64,000 nucleotides of DNA from Crossiella cryophila (GCF_014204915.1 NZ_JACHMH010000001.1:3307001-3371000), one strand, 5' to 3'. Shown: positions 1 to 7,994, counted from the first letter of the stretch. A program made the numbers and translations. The notes: generated by a model from the letters alone, not told the origin.

Positions 1-645
1 GCCGAGGTGCTCGACCGGGTCGGCTCGGCCCGGCTGCGCGAGGCGCTCGGCTCCGGCTGGGGCGCGCTGTTCAAACCCGCCGCCTACCTGGGCCTGCTCT
101 GCCACGGCCCGGCCGAGGGCAACCGGGTCACCTTCACCAGCCCGGTGCACTGGCTGCCCGGCTGGACCGTGCCGGATCCGGAGCAGGCAGGCCCCGACCT
201 GGTCCGCGCCTACCTGCGTGCCTTCGGCCCTGCCGGGCACGACGAGTTCGCGCAGTGGTTGTTCCGCAATGGCAAACCCGGGCTGACCAAGCGCTGGTTC
301 GCCGCGGTCCGGCCCGAGCTGACCGAGGTCAGCGTGGCGGGCAAACCAGGGTTCGTGCTGACCGAGGACCTGGCCGAGCTGCGCGAGACCAAGCCGTCGA
401 AGGCGGTCCGGCTGGTGCCCGCCTTCGACCAGTACGTGGTGGCGGTGTCCAGGGAGCTGATCCCGGAGCAGCACCTGGCCAAGGTCAGCCGGGCCGCCGG
501 CTGGATCTCGCCGGTGGTGCTGCACGGCGGCCGGGTGGCCGGGGTGTGGAGCCGGGACAACGGCGTGATCAGCACCGAACTGTTCGCCGAACTGCCCGCG
601 AGGGCACTGTCCGCGGAGATCGAGCGGGTCGGCGCGCTGTTCTGA
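1..645 (+). CDS. Winged-helix DNA-binding domain protein, 5' end outside window
   Basis: The reading frame is open from base 1, so the N-terminus lies upstream; 214 codons remain before the TGA at 643-645. The visible part fits the C-terminal portion of the HTH_42 / AlkZ-like winged-helix family (DNA-binding and sometimes DNA-glycosylase proteins of about 350-400 residues in actinobacteria): a stretch around the 'TSPVHWLPGW' segment, followed by 'AYLRAFGPAGHDEFAQWLF', is characteristic of these tandem winged-helix proteins. The catalytic motif of AlkZ glycosylases cannot be judged from a fragment. No partner gene is apparent; the next gene begins 46 bp downstream on the same strand. The family assignment is by recalled similarity only. 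Confidence 0.7.
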   Translation, partial: AEVLDRVGSARLREALGSGWGALFKPAAYLGLLCHGPAEGNRVTFTSPVHWLPGWTVPDPEQAGPDLVRAYLRAFGPAGHDEFAQWLFRNGKPGLTKRWFAAVRPELTEVSVAGKPGFVLTEDLAELRETKPSKAVRLVPAFDQYVVAVSRELIPEQHLAKVSRAAGWISPVVLHGGRVAGVWSRDNGVISTELFAELPARALSAEIERVGALF

Positions 646-691
646 CGCGCCCGCCGACCGGAGCCGCCGGGTCCGGGCCTACTGTCGCGGC

Positions 692-1249
692 ATGACGCAG
701 GTTCCGCTCTGGGTGCCGGTGGCCGTGGGGCTGCTCGGCTTCCTCGGTGTGCTCGGCGCGCAGTTCATCGCGGCCTGGCGGGAGGACCGCCGGTGGAACC
801 GGGAGAAAAGCCGCGATGAGGACAACAAACGATTTGACGCGCGGCGGGCCGCCTATGCCGAGGTGATCGGCTCGCTGGAGTCCTGGGACTGGGTGCTGCA
901 CCCGCTCAAGGACAAGGCGCGCGGTAAGGACTTGGAAATCGGCGAACCAGAACTTGTCGATCTGCGCACGGCCTGGATCGAAGCCAAGAATGTGCTCGGA
1001 CCGATCAATCTGGTGGCGACCACGGAGATTCGCGATTTGTTGCGCACCGCAATGATCGCACGCTCCCGGCTCTCCCGTGAACTGACCGCTGATGGACCCG
1101 AGAAGGCGCGGTTGGAACTGGTCGAGAAGCACTGGGCACAGGCCCAGGATGCCTATGCGCGACTACGCAATGTCATGCGACGGGATCTCGGCTTCGAACC
1201 TGTCGATCCCCAGCACCCTCCCGCCCAGCCCCAGCAGGTGGAAAGATGA
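692..1249 (+). CDS. Small membrane-anchored protein of unknown function
   Basis: 185 residues. One hydrophobic segment lies at the very N-terminus (about residues 5-28), followed at once by a charged, helix-forming region rich in Arg, Glu and Asp ('AAWREDRRWNREKSRDED'), and a cytoplasmic helical domain to the C-terminus. This layout is common in an uncharacterised actinobacterial family in which a single N-terminal helix anchors a four-helix-like cytosolic domain. The ATG at 692 follows a short leader. The stop lies just before the strong ribosome-binding site of the DUF3099 gene, suggesting cotranscription. Function is not known. Confidence 0.7.
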   Translation: MTQVPLWVPVAVGLLGFLGVLGAQFIAAWREDRRWNREKSRDEDNKRFDARRAAYAEVIGSLESWDWVLHPLKDKARGKDLEIGEPELVDLRTAWIEAKNVLGPINLVATTEIRDLLRTAMIARSRLSRELTADGPEKARLELVEKHWAQAQDAYARLRNVMRRDLGFEPVDPQHPPAQPQQVER

Positions 1250-1268
1250 AGAAAGGAGGTGGTGTCGG

Positions 1269-1586
1269 ATGACCACACAACGGGACGGCACCCCGGTCCT
1301 GATCACGGAGGCGCGGCAGTCGTACGAGGACCAGCTCGCCGCCCGCAAGCGCAAGTACATGCTGATGATGTCGCTGCGTATCCCATGTCTGGTGGCGGCA
1401 GCCGCCTGCTACCAGATCCCGTGGCTGGCCATCGGACTGGTGCTGTTGTCGGTGCCGCTGCCGTGGATGGCGGTGCTCATCGCCAACGACCGTCCACCAC
1501 GAAAGGCGGAGAAGGTGAACAGGTTCCGCCGGGTGCGTGACGATACCGCCATCGAATCGAAACAACATCCTGTAATCGAGGGCTGA
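1269..1586 (+). CDS. DUF3099 membrane protein
   Basis: 105 residues with the order expected for DUF3099: an N-terminal 'VLITEARQSYEDQLAARKRKY' type region, two adjacent transmembrane helices (about residues 34-52 and 55-76), then a basic cytosolic tail. The ATG at 1269 is chosen because a near-perfect Shine-Dalgarno, AAGGAGGT at 1253-1260, sits 8 bases upstream; an in-frame extension back to 1092 would overlap the preceding gene and has no such signal. DUF3099 is conserved in actinobacteria and its role is unknown. The 19-bp gap to the previous gene suggests one operon. Confidence 0.85.
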   Translation: MTTQRDGTPVLITEARQSYEDQLAARKRKYMLMMSLRIPCLVAAAACYQIPWLAIGLVLLSVPLPWMAVLIANDRPPRKAEKVNRFRRVRDDTAIESKQHPVIEG

Positions 1587-1706
1587 TCTCCACCCGGAGT
1601 GGCGGTATGGTTACGTTCCGCTCAATCACAGGGGGCTCAGGTGGACGGTGCGGAAACTCGCCCAGTAGTTGTCGGTACGGGAACTGGTCAGAGTCCGAGG
1701 TCAGGG

Positions 1707-2270
1707 ATGTACGGAGCGATCCATTGGGACCGGGCCAACGAGCTGGTCGTCGGGAACTTCACCTCGGCCCAGGCCAGTTGGCTACGGCGGCACCTCTCCG
1801 GTTTCGCCTCCCTCGTCCAGTGGCGAATGGACCAGTACCACACGGACTATCCGCTCGGGGCTGAGCTGGGCCTGCCGCTGCCGACCGAGGCGACCGAGGA
1901 CCGCAGGCTGAACGCGATCCTGGACTGGCACTGTTGTGAGGAAGAGTCCGAGGAGGTCCGCCTCTGGCACGAACCGGATCTGTTCGCCGGTCTGTACAAG
2001 GACATCAACCTGGTCTGGGCGACCCTGCCCGAACGCGGCGGCATGGTGGTGCTGCGGGAGGAACGGCAGATCCGCGCCTGGTTCCGGGTGCTGCTGGACT
2101 ACCGGATCACCGCCGCGATCAGCTGGCGGGTGCCGGATGCCATCTACGACCTGCGCCGGGAACAGCCCGAACCCGGCGACGAACTCGGCCGCGCCTTCTA
2201 CCTGACCACCTGGCTGTGGGATGTGGCGCACGAACTGGCCGAGATCAGCAAGATCACCGTTTCGCGCTAG
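1707..2270 (+). CDS. Hypothetical cytosolic protein, DUF2017-like
   Basis: 187 residues, no membrane segment or signal peptide. Faint features recall the actinobacterial DUF2017 family: an N-terminal 'SAQASWLRRHLSGFASLV' helix, a central '(E)ERQIRAWFRVLLDYRIT' helix, and a C-terminal 'YLTTWLWDVAHELAEI' helix. This is a weak resemblance. The ATG at 1707 is preferred because GAGG at 1697-1700 precedes it; the frame also opens at GTG 1599, but the additional 36 residues look like translated leader. It is followed by 139 bp without a gene, then the convergent psuK. Confidence 0.6.
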   Translation: MYGAIHWDRANELVVGNFTSAQASWLRRHLSGFASLVQWRMDQYHTDYPLGAELGLPLPTEATEDRRLNAILDWHCCEEESEEVRLWHEPDLFAGLYKDINLVWATLPERGGMVVLREERQIRAWFRVLLDYRITAAISWRVPDAIYDLRREQPEPGDELGRAFYLTTWLWDVAHELAEISKITVSR

Positions 2271-2409
2271 GCCGACAGCGGATTCTCCGCCCGGGTATCC
2301 GCCGTCGTTGTTCGCAGTACGTGGTTGCACCGCACGACGCGGCCGTGCGCTCGATGCCCCGAGGACACCGAGCGCCGCCGCACCCCTGACTTCCGGCCTT
2401 CTGGGCTGA

Positions 2410-3309
2410 TCAGCCCCGCACGTTGAGCGGACTCGGCGGCTGCGCGCCGACGAGTTGCACCGCCCGTGCCCCCGCGGACACCCCCGCCGCCAGCGCGGCG
2501 CCGATCTCCGCCCCGCCCCGCCAGGCCGCGAGCAGTCCCGCGTTGAAGGCATCGCCCGCCCCGGTGGAGTCCACGCAGTCCACCACCGGCGCGTCCGCGT
2601 TGACCGTCGCGCTGGGGGAGACCCAGTGCGCGCCGCCGTCACCCGAGGTCACCGCCACCGCGCCGACCACCGAGAGCAGTTGCCGGGCCGATTCCGGGTC
2701 GGTGGACCCGGTGAGCACGGCCAGCTCGTCGGAGTTGGGCAGCAGCAGGTCCACCCCGGCCACCAGCTCGAGGAACTCGGTCGTGCCCAGCCGCGCGATC
2801 AGCGTCGCGGCCTGCGGATCCACCGAGGTGGTCAGCCCGGCCGCGCGGGCGGCGGCCAGCGCGGCCACGCCCGCCGGGCGGGAACCCTCGTCCAGCAGCA
2901 CGTAGCCGGACAGGTGCAGGTGGTCCGCGCCGACCAGCGCCTCAGGGGCGATGTCGGCCGGGCAGAGCCGGGCATTGGCGCCCCGGTCCGGCAGCATCGT
3001 GCGCTGGCCCTGGGCGTCCACCAGGACCACCACACAGCATGTGGGAGCGCTCTCGTCCACCACCAGCGCGGCGGTGACCCCCGCCGCGTCCAGCTCCGCG
3101 CTGACCCGGTGCCCGGCGATGTCCCCACCGATCCGGCCGACCAGCACCGCCTCGGCGCCGCAGTGCGCCAGCCAGGCCGCGGTGTTCGCCCCCGCCCCGC
3201 CGACCACCATGCGCACCGCCGAGCGGGTGTCGCCGCCGTGCACCAGGGGCCCGTCGTGCCGGGCCACCACGTCCAGGCCGGCGTCCCCGACCACCACGAT
3301 CCGCGCCAT
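2410..3309 (-). CDS. psuK: PfkB-family sugar kinase, probable pseudouridine kinase
   Basis: 299 residues, the usual length for ribokinase/PfkB kinases. The C-terminal PfkB signature is clear ('VDSTGAGDAFNAG'), with the GAGD anion hole and catalytic Asp, and the N-terminal glycine-rich substrate region ('VVGGAGANTAAWLA') is present. PfkB members phosphorylate many sugars, but this gene starts one base after the stop of psuG on the same strand. In the pseudouridine degradation pathway PsuK makes pseudouridine 5'-phosphate, which PsuG then splits into uracil and ribose 5-phosphate. The kinase call rests on sequence; the substrate rests on the neighbour. Confidence 0.82.
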   Translation of the reverse strand: MARIVVVGDAGLDVVARHDGPLVHGGDTRSAVRMVVGGAGANTAAWLAHCGAEAVLVGRIGGDIAGHRVSAELDAAGVTAALVVDESAPTCCVVVLVDAQGQRTMLPDRGANARLCPADIAPEALVGADHLHLSGYVLLDEGSRPAGVAALAAARAAGLTTSVDPQAATLIARLGTTEFLELVAGVDLLLPNSDELAVLTGSTDPESARQLLSVVGAVAVTSGDGGAHWVSPSATVNADAPVVDCVDSTGAGDAFNAGLLAAWRGGAEIGAALAAGVSAGARAVQLVGAQPPSPLNVRG

Positions 3310-3310
3310 C

Positions 3311-4222
3311 TCAGTTAGCTCCGCTCAGCTCGACCGCCACCCGCGCCGCCAGGTCCGCGTTGGAACGCACCAGCGCCGCGTTCGCGTCCAGACTCACACC
3401 CGCGCTGGCCTGGTGGAAATGGGCCAGAAGCACGGGAGTGACGTCCTTGCCCCGCACTTTCCGCTCGGCGAGCAGCGCCAGCCCCTCGGCCAGCAGCCGA
3501 TCGTGCAGCTCGCGGTCCATCTCCGCCTCGACCGGAATCGGATTGGCCAGCAACACCCCCGCCGACCCCGGCACCTCGCCGCGATGCGCGGCCACCACCG
3601 CGGCCACCTCGGCGGGCGAGTCCACCCGCCACGGCACGGCCTGATCGGATTCCCGCAGGTAGAAGGCGGGGAACCGATCGGTCCGGTACCCCAGCACCGG
3701 CACCGACGAGGTCTCCAGCAGCTCCAGCGTGGCCGGGATGTCCAACACCGACTTCACCCCCGAACACACCACCAGCACCGGCGTCTCGGCCAGCACCGCC
3801 AGATCGGCGGAGACATCCCAGCTCTCCCGGGCCCCCCGATGCACCCCACCCAGCCCCCCGGTGGCGAACACCCCGATCCCCGCGACCTGGGCGAGCGCCG
3901 CCGTACTGGCCACCGTGGTGGCCCCGCTGCGCCCGAGCCCAATGGCCGCACCCAGGTCCCGCCGAGAGAGTTTGACCAGCTCAGAGCTGGGATCACAGAC
4001 CCGCTCAAGCTCGGCGGCGGACAGTCCCGCCACCGCCTCGCCGTCCAGCACCGCGATCGTGGCGGGCACCGCGCCCGCCGCGCGCACGATGTCCTCCAGC
4101 TCCCTGGCCACGGTGAGGTTGCGCCCCGGCGGCAGCCCGTGCGCGAGGATCGTGCTCTCCAGCGCGACCACAGCGCCCCCGTCAGCCAGCGCCGATCGCA
4201 CCTCGTCACTCACCCGCAGCAC
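3311..4222 (-). CDS. psuG: Pseudouridine-5'-phosphate glycosidase
   Basis: 303 residues from the GTG at 4222. The family landmarks are clear: 'VALESTILAHGLPPGRN' near the N-terminus, 'GEAVAGLSAAELERVC', 'VFATGGLGGVHRGA', and 'LLANPIPVEAEM' with conserved Glu and Asp residues. PsuG hydrolyses the C-C bond of pseudouridine 5'-phosphate to uracil and ribose 5-phosphate. GTG 4222 is chosen because AAGGAGG lies 5 bases upstream; ATG codons at 4249 and 4264 are in frame but have no such signal, and 4264 would abut the divergent DUF3039 gene. Followed one base later by psuK, forming a two-gene catabolic operon. Confidence 0.9.
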   Translation of the reverse strand: MLRVSDEVRSALADGGAVVALESTILAHGLPPGRNLTVARELEDIVRAAGAVPATIAVLDGEAVAGLSAAELERVCDPSSELVKLSRRDLGAAIGLGRSGATTVASTAALAQVAGIGVFATGGLGGVHRGARESWDVSADLAVLAETPVLVVCSGVKSVLDIPATLELLETSSVPVLGYRTDRFPAFYLRESDQAVPWRVDSPAEVAAVVAAHRGEVPGSAGVLLANPIPVEAEMDRELHDRLLAEGLALLAERKVRGKDVTPVLLAHFHQASAGVSLDANAALVRSNADLAARVAVELSGAN

Positions 4223-4265
4223 CGCTGCCTCCTTCTCGCTGAAGTCCATCTGTCCGTGAGGCATC

Positions 4266-4523
4266 ATGGTGCACGTGAGCACCCAGACTCTTCCCGAGGT
4301 CGACACCACCCCGGACGCCACGGACAGCACCAGCGACGACGCGCCGAAGATGTTCCACTACGTGCGCAAGGCCAAGATCGCCGAAAGCGCGGTCATGGGC
4401 ACCCACGTGGTGGCGCTCTGCGGCGAGGTCTTCCCGGTCACGAAGTCGGCCAAGCCCGGCTCCCCGGTCTGCCCCGACTGCAAGAAGATCTACGAAAGCC
4501 TGCCCCCCGGCGGCGGTGAGTGA
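4266..4523 (+). CDS. DUF3039 zinc-ribbon-like protein
   Basis: 85 residues. The C-terminal half carries the DUF3039 pattern: 'HYV(R)KAKI', a 'VALCGE' cysteine, and a final 'CPDCKKIYE' CxxC pair, suggesting a small metal-binding fold. It starts at ATG 4266 or, as often annotated in relatives, at GTG 4275 ('STQTLPE' follows); no decisive ribosome-binding site separates them. It is divergent from psuG with only 43 bp between starts, so regulatory elements overlap the coding starts or mRNAs are leaderless. Its TGA overlaps the next gene's GTG (GTGA), implying translational coupling. Function unknown. Confidence 0.85.
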   Translation: MVHVSTQTLPEVDTTPDATDSTSDDAPKMFHYVRKAKIAESAVMGTHVVALCGEVFPVTKSAKPGSPVCPDCKKIYESLPPGGGE

Positions 4524-4825
4524 GCCCAGTACTCGAACACGCTCAACTCGCGGTCCGGCCCAGCGCGGAGGCAGCCTTCCTGGAAGCCTTCGCCCAGGCC
4601 CGACCGCTCATCTCCCAACAGCCCGGCTTCCGCTCGCTACGGCTGTCCCGCTGCCTGGAACGCCCCCACGAGTTCCTCCTACTCGTCGAATGGGACACCC
4701 AGGCCGCCCACGAACAAGGCTTCCGCCACTCACCCCAATACCCCCAGTGGCGAACCCTGCTCCACCACTTCTACACCCCCCACCCCACCGTCTCCCACTA
4801 CCAAGACGCCCTCCCCACAACCTGA
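4520..4825 (+). CDS. Antibiotic biosynthesis monooxygenase (ABM) family protein
   Basis: 101 residues matching the ferredoxin-like ABM fold: 'VLEHAQLAVRPSAEAAFLEAFAQARPLI', 'GFRSLRLSRC', 'FLLLVEWDT', and a 'HRHSPQY'-like helix near the C-terminus ('GFRHSPQYPQW'). Members are cofactor-free oxygenases, haem-degrading enzymes or proteins of unknown activity, so no reaction can be stated. The GTG overlaps the DUF3039 stop by 4 bases. The gene is the last before the 1.16-kb repeat complex; array I begins 20 bp after its stop. Confidence 0.8.
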   Translation: MSPVLEHAQLAVRPSAEAAFLEAFAQARPLISQQPGFRSLRLSRCLERPHEFLLLVEWDTQAAHEQGFRHSPQYPQWRTLLHHFYTPHPTVSHYQDALPTT

Positions 4826-4845
4826 ACCACCCCAACCCCACACGA

Positions 4846-5105
4846 GTGTTGGCCGTTGTGGGACGCCGGGTTGGCCGTTGTGGGACGGGGAGCCGCCGGG
4901 GCGGTGTGACCGGGGCGCCGCTTGGGGCCGTTCGGTGCCGGGTAGGGCCGCTTGAGGCTGACAGTCGAGAACAGTCTGGCCACGTGGCGTACGAGAACGG
5001 CCAAACCGGCGTACGAGAACGGCCAACACTCCGGGAGGGGTGTGGGTTTCAACCTCCGCGCGTGTTGGCCGTTGTCGTACCCAGTGTTGGCCGTTCTTGT
5101 ACGCC
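4846..5105. repeat. 22-bp repeat array I (six units, three pairs)
   Basis: Six copies of a 22-bp unit that reads GTGTTGGCCGTT, then four variable bases, then (G/T)ACG plus two bases. They form three exact 22-bp-spaced pairs: 4846-4867 and 4868-4889 on the plus strand, 4986-5007 and 5008-5029 on the minus strand, and 5062-5083 and 5084-5105 on the plus strand. The minus pair and the last plus pair point away from each other around a GGGTTTCAACC segment. No coding content is credible here. The array forms the left edge of composite element copy 1. Confidence 0.9.
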
Positions 5106-5175
5106 TTGGGCGACTGCGGCCGGGCGAAGCCCGGAGGAACGAGCAGTCGGGGTGGCTTTTCAACACTCCCCGAGC

Positions 5176-5324
5176 GGTTCCCCCATCCCCGTCAGCCTGG
5201 AGAGGACACACCACATCCCGGGTGCGCAGACCGCAACCTGCCGCCGCCCTAGCCTCTCAACCGCAACGGTCTGCGTGCCCGGGATGTGGTTTGGTATCGG
5301 AGGGCTGACGGGGATGGGGGAACC
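5176..5324. repeat. Long hairpin A, copy 1
   Basis: A 149-nt inverted repeat. The basal stem is a perfect 22 bp (5176-5197 with 5303-5324). Above it lies a purine/pyrimidine asymmetric internal loop (CTGGAGAGGACACA on one side, TTTGGTATCGGAGG on the other), an upper stem beginning CACATCCCGGG and ending with ACCG/CGGT, and an apical region containing CCGCCGCCCTAGCC. Copies 2 (22083-22230) and 3 (38050-38197, inverted) keep the loop and apical sequence but change stem bases in pairs. Confidence 0.9.
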
Positions 5325-5390
5325 GTACGAGCACTGCTCTTGCTCTTCGTCTTTGCTCTTGTCTTTGACTTTCCCCCCCATCCTTTGATT

Positions 5391-5503
5391 TCTGCCCGTC
5401 CGGCGAGGACGCTCTTGATCTTGACTTTCGTTCGGGTACCTCAGCAGCAGAGGCCACAAGCGTAAAGATCAAGAGCGGAAAAGATGGCCTCGCCGGCCGG
5501 GCA
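5391..5503. repeat. Long hairpin B, copy 1
   Basis: Inverted repeat with outer arms CTGCCCG (5391-5397) and CGGGCAG (5497-5503), continued by CCGGCGAGG/CCTCGCCGG and by CTCTTGATCTT/AAGATCAAGAG nearer the tip. The inner part has lower G+C than the surroundings. The inverted copy is at 37876-37982; only one arm remains at 22285-22323 and at 51104-51123. Confidence 0.85.
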
Positions 5504-5592
5504 GACCACCGGAGGGGGGAGGGCAAGTCAAACCCCGGGATGAGCAGGTTGCGGGGCTGGGCAGGCTGCCGGGGCCGGTTCCAGCGTGGCTC

Positions 5593-5758
5593 CGAGGGCT
5601 CGCGTGTTCTCCGCACGGCCTTCCGCAAGCCAACCACACCCCGAGGAGCGGCCCCCGTCACCTTGGGCGGGGTCGGCGGCGGATTGTGTTGCAGGGGCCG
5701 CTCCTCGGGGCGCGGTCAGCAAGCTCCAGGCCGTACGGAGAACACACGAGAACCCTCG
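5593..5758. repeat. Long hairpin C, copy 1
   Basis: Inverted repeat with outer arms CGAGGG (5593-5598) and CCCTCG (5753-5758), then GTGTTCTCCG/CGGAGAACAC and, past an internal loop, CCCCGAGGAGCGGCCCC pairing with GGGGCCGCTCCTCGGGG. The apical region holds GTCGGCGGCGG. Its plan (basal stem, asymmetric loop, very stable upper stem, GGC-rich tip) resembles hairpin A. The inverted copy is at 37620-37785. Confidence 0.88.
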
Positions 5759-5772
5759 TCGTGGGGTTTTCA

Positions 5773-5862
5773 CCCCAACCCCAACCCCAACCCCAACCCC
5801 AACCCCAACCCCAACCCCAACCCCAACCCCAACCCCAACCCCAACCCCAACCCCAACCCCAA
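5773..5862 (+). repeat. (CCCCAA)15 telomere-type hexamer tract
   Basis: Fifteen perfect tandem CCCCAA units follow GGGGTTTTCA and precede CCCCCGGCC. The complementary strand, TTGGGG repeated, is the ciliate telomere sequence type and would be expected to form G-quadruplexes. The matching position in the inverted copy near 37580-37605 has only about two units, so the tract has expanded or contracted since the copies diverged. It sits between genes. Confidence 0.95.
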
Positions 5863-5882
5863 CCCCCGGCCTGCGGCCTGCG

Positions 5883-5970
5883 GCCGTACAACAACCGCCA
5901 ACACTCCGTACGACAACGGCCAACACGGCGTACAAGAACGGCCAACACTCCGTACGACAACGGCCAACAC
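5883..5970 (-). repeat. 22-bp repeat array II (four units)
   Basis: Four consecutive units of exactly 22 bp on the minus strand: 5883-5904, 5905-5926, 5927-5948 and 5949-5970. The variable middle part alternates between the GTCG and CTTG types. The array ends 12 bp before the stop codon of the convergent 86-residue membrane gene. It corresponds to array V (37508-37573) in the inverted copy, which has three units. Confidence 0.92.
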
Positions 5971-5982
5971 GCCGGTTTGGGG

Positions 5983-6243
5983 TTAGGTGCGGAGGAGGAT
6001 GCTGGCTGCGGTGCCGGTGGCCAGGAGTACCGCGCCTGCCAGCGTCCACCACTGGCCGCGGGTCGCGTCCGCCAGGGCCGCCGATCCGAACAGCACTGCC
6101 GCCACGCCGCTCATCGCCCCGGCCAGCCCCGCCGCCAGCGGCCCGGTCAGGGTCGCGGTGATCGCCAGTAGCACCCCGAGCGTGACCACCGACCACGCCC
6201 AGGCGCGGGCTGGGCGTCCCGGTGCGCTGATCAGATCGTCCAC
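5983..6243 (-). CDS. Small three-helix membrane protein, unknown function
   Basis: 86 residues, mostly hydrophobic, with three predicted membrane segments at about residues 14-33, 36-56 and 62-83 separated by short loops. The composition and start (ATG 6243, read as 'MDDLISAP') look like genuine coding sequence. No recognised family. The gene is transcribed towards the repeat complex, whose array II begins 12 bp beyond its stop, and is divergent from the beta-helix gene. Confidence 0.6.
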   Translation of the reverse strand: MDDLISAPGRPARAWAWSVVTLGVLLAITATLTGPLAAGLAGAMSGVAAVLFGSAALADATRGQWWTLAGAVLLATGTAASILLRT

Positions 6244-6391
6244 CGGGCCGAAGGTAGTCCTCGAACACGCTGTGGCGTCACCACTTCAGGGATTCCGCAC
6301 GCCTGGCCGGGATCTTTGCCCGATCGGTGACTCAATCGTTTCCCCGCTGGTGCCGATGGTGATCAACATCGGTCTGCGGAAGGAGACGTGG

Positions 6392-7912
6392 ATGCTCGCC
6401 CGTCGTGCTGTGCCCGCCCTGCTCGGTGTCGTGGTGCTGGCCACGTCCCTGCTCGACGCGCCACCAGCGGCCGCGCAGACCCGTGACTTCCACCTGGACT
6501 GCTCGGCGGCCTGGCCGGGTACCGGGTCGGCCGACTCGCCCTGGCAGCGGTTGGACCAGGCCAATGGGTTCACCTTCCTGCCGGGGGATCGGCTGTTGTT
6601 GCGCCGGGGCACCGAGTGCGCGGGGGTGCTCAGCCCGCGCGGGTCGGGTGCGCCGGGGCGGCCGGTTCAGCTCGGGGCGTACGGCGAGGGTGGGAAGCCG
6701 CACATCGCGGGTGGGGGCGCGCGGGCCGCGGTGCATCTGCGCAACGTGCAGTACTGGGAGATCCGGGATATCCGGGTGAGCAACTTCGGGCCGCCGCCGG
6801 GGCCGGAGGAGCGACGCGCCGGGATCTACGTGACGCTGACCGACTTCGGGGTCGGCCACCACTACGTCGTGGCCGATGTCGAGGTGCACGACGTCAACGG
6901 CTCCGACCACAAGGATCCCGACCCCAGTGGCGGCATCCTCTTCGGCGCGCTGGGCGCGCTGCGGCCGACCCGGTTCTCCGACATCGTGATCGAGCGCAAC
7001 CGGGTCTCCCGGGTGGACCGGACCGGGATCGGCACCATCTCGCACTGGGCCCGCCGCGCCGAGCACCCGAACGGGCCCGGCAGCTCCTTCGCGCCGATCC
7101 GGGACCTGGTGGTGCGGGACAACGCGGTCACCGACGTCGGCGGCGACGGCATCGTGCCGCAGAACACCCTGGGCGCCCTGGTGGAGCGCAACCGGGTGCA
7201 CCAGTTCAACATGCGCTCCGCCGGCTGGAACGCCGGGATCTGGCCGTGGAACTCCGATGACACGCTGATCCAGTTCAACGAGGTCTCCGGCGGCTTCGGC
7301 ACCAGGGACAGCATGGCCTTCGACTTCGACGGCGGCTCCAGGAACGTGCTCTACCAGTACAACTACAGCCACGACAACGACGGTGGCGCGCTGCTGGTGT
7401 GCAACGACAAGGACATGGTCAACGACGGCGGCGTGTTCCGGCACAACATCAGCCAGCACGACGGGCACCCGGACGTCGCGGTGATCTCCATCGGCTGCGC
7501 GCGGGCGACCAACGTGCGCATCCACCACAACACCTTCTTCACCGGCCGGGACACCCGGCTGGTGGCCAACTACACCGACACCCAGATCGTGGCCGCCAAC
7601 AACGTCTTCGCCCGCGCCGGCGGCAGTTCGATGATCCAGGACCCGCACGGGCGCTACCTGGCCAACGCCTACTTCAACATGCCGGTGCCGGAGCGGGACG
7701 GCCGCGCGGTCACCGCGGACCCGCTGCTGCTCAACCCCGGCTCGGCCAGCGGACTGCTGGACCTGGGTGGCTACCGGCTGCGCGCCGGCTCACCCGCGTT
7801 GCGCGCCGGGGAGCCGGTGCAGGGTGCGGGCAGCCGGGACTTCTTCGGCAACCCGATGCCCAGCGTGCCCAACATCGGCGCCTACCAGGGACCGGGCGAA
7901 CTCGGCGACTGA
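6392..7912 (+). CDS. Secreted right-handed parallel beta-helix protein
   Basis: 506 residues. A Sec signal peptide (about residues 1-29, ending 'PPAAAQ') precedes a domain built of repeated short strands with 'N.V' turns ('IERNRVSRVDRTGIG', 'VRDNAVTDVGGDGIV', 'VERNRVHQFN', 'IHHNTFFTG'), the signature of pectate-lyase-like beta-helix proteins (Beta_helix / NosD class). Many relatives are polysaccharide lyases or hydrolases, but no catalytic triad can be assigned with certainty. ATG 6392 is chosen because AAGGAGA at 6380-6386 precedes it and the signal peptide begins there; the longer frame upstream runs antisense over the membrane gene. It may act on extracellular polysaccharide together with the downstream secreted glycosidases. 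Confidence 0.82.
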   Translation: MLARRAVPALLGVVVLATSLLDAPPAAAQTRDFHLDCSAAWPGTGSADSPWQRLDQANGFTFLPGDRLLLRRGTECAGVLSPRGSGAPGRPVQLGAYGEGGKPHIAGGGARAAVHLRNVQYWEIRDIRVSNFGPPPGPEERRAGIYVTLTDFGVGHHYVVADVEVHDVNGSDHKDPDPSGGILFGALGALRPTRFSDIVIERNRVSRVDRTGIGTISHWARRAEHPNGPGSSFAPIRDLVVRDNAVTDVGGDGIVPQNTLGALVERNRVHQFNMRSAGWNAGIWPWNSDDTLIQFNEVSGGFGTRDSMAFDFDGGSRNVLYQYNYSHDNDGGALLVCNDKDMVNDGGVFRHNISQHDGHPDVAVISIGCARATNVRIHHNTFFTGRDTRLVANYTDTQIVAANNVFARAGGSSMIQDPHGRYLANAYFNMPVPERDGRAVTADPLLLNPGSASGLLDLGGYRLRAGSPALRAGEPVQGAGSRDFFGNPMPSVPNIGAYQGPGELGD

Positions 7913-7994
7913 GCGGCACTGAGCAGGACCGGGCAGGACTGAGCAGTGGATGAGCAGTGGACCGGTCTGGGAAATGAGCAATCCCCGATCCCAT

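Larger units (their letters stand above)
5120..5970 (+). repeat. Composite three-hairpin element, copy 1 (complete)
   Basis: In order: a short CCGGGC-GAA-GCCCGG hairpin (5120-5134), a box GGGGTGGCTTTTCAACACTC (5150-5169), hairpin A, a pyrimidine-rich spacer (5325-5390), hairpin B, a spacer, hairpin C, a CCCCAA tract and array II. The same order, inverted, occurs at 37.5-38.3 kb with long stretches of near identity. Six-frame translations through it are shadows without initiation signals. It lies between the convergent ends of the ABM gene and the 86-residue membrane gene. No transposase, reverse transcriptase or recombinase is nearby, so if mobile it is non-autonomous. Confidence 0.85.

Noticed and set aside
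5120-5134. CCGGGCTTCGCCCGG as a classical cUUCGg tetraloop terminator
   Set aside because: The bases flanking UUCG are C and C, so the tetraloop cannot close; it folds with a three-base loop and has no T-run.
4846-5970. 22-bp arrays as a CRISPR array
   Set aside because: Units are directly contiguous with no unique spacers of constant length, change orientation within an array, and no cas gene is present.
5120-5970. Retron or group II intron interpretation of the composite element
   Set aside because: No reverse transcriptase or intron domain V-like sequence is present, and arms are perfect inverted repeats instead of msr/msd-type structure.
5540-6171. Open frames encoding Pro-Asn, Pro-Gln or Gly-Leu dipeptide repeats
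   Set aside because: They are translations of the CCCCAA tract in several frames and both strands, with no ribosome-binding site and no conservation in the 38-kb copy.
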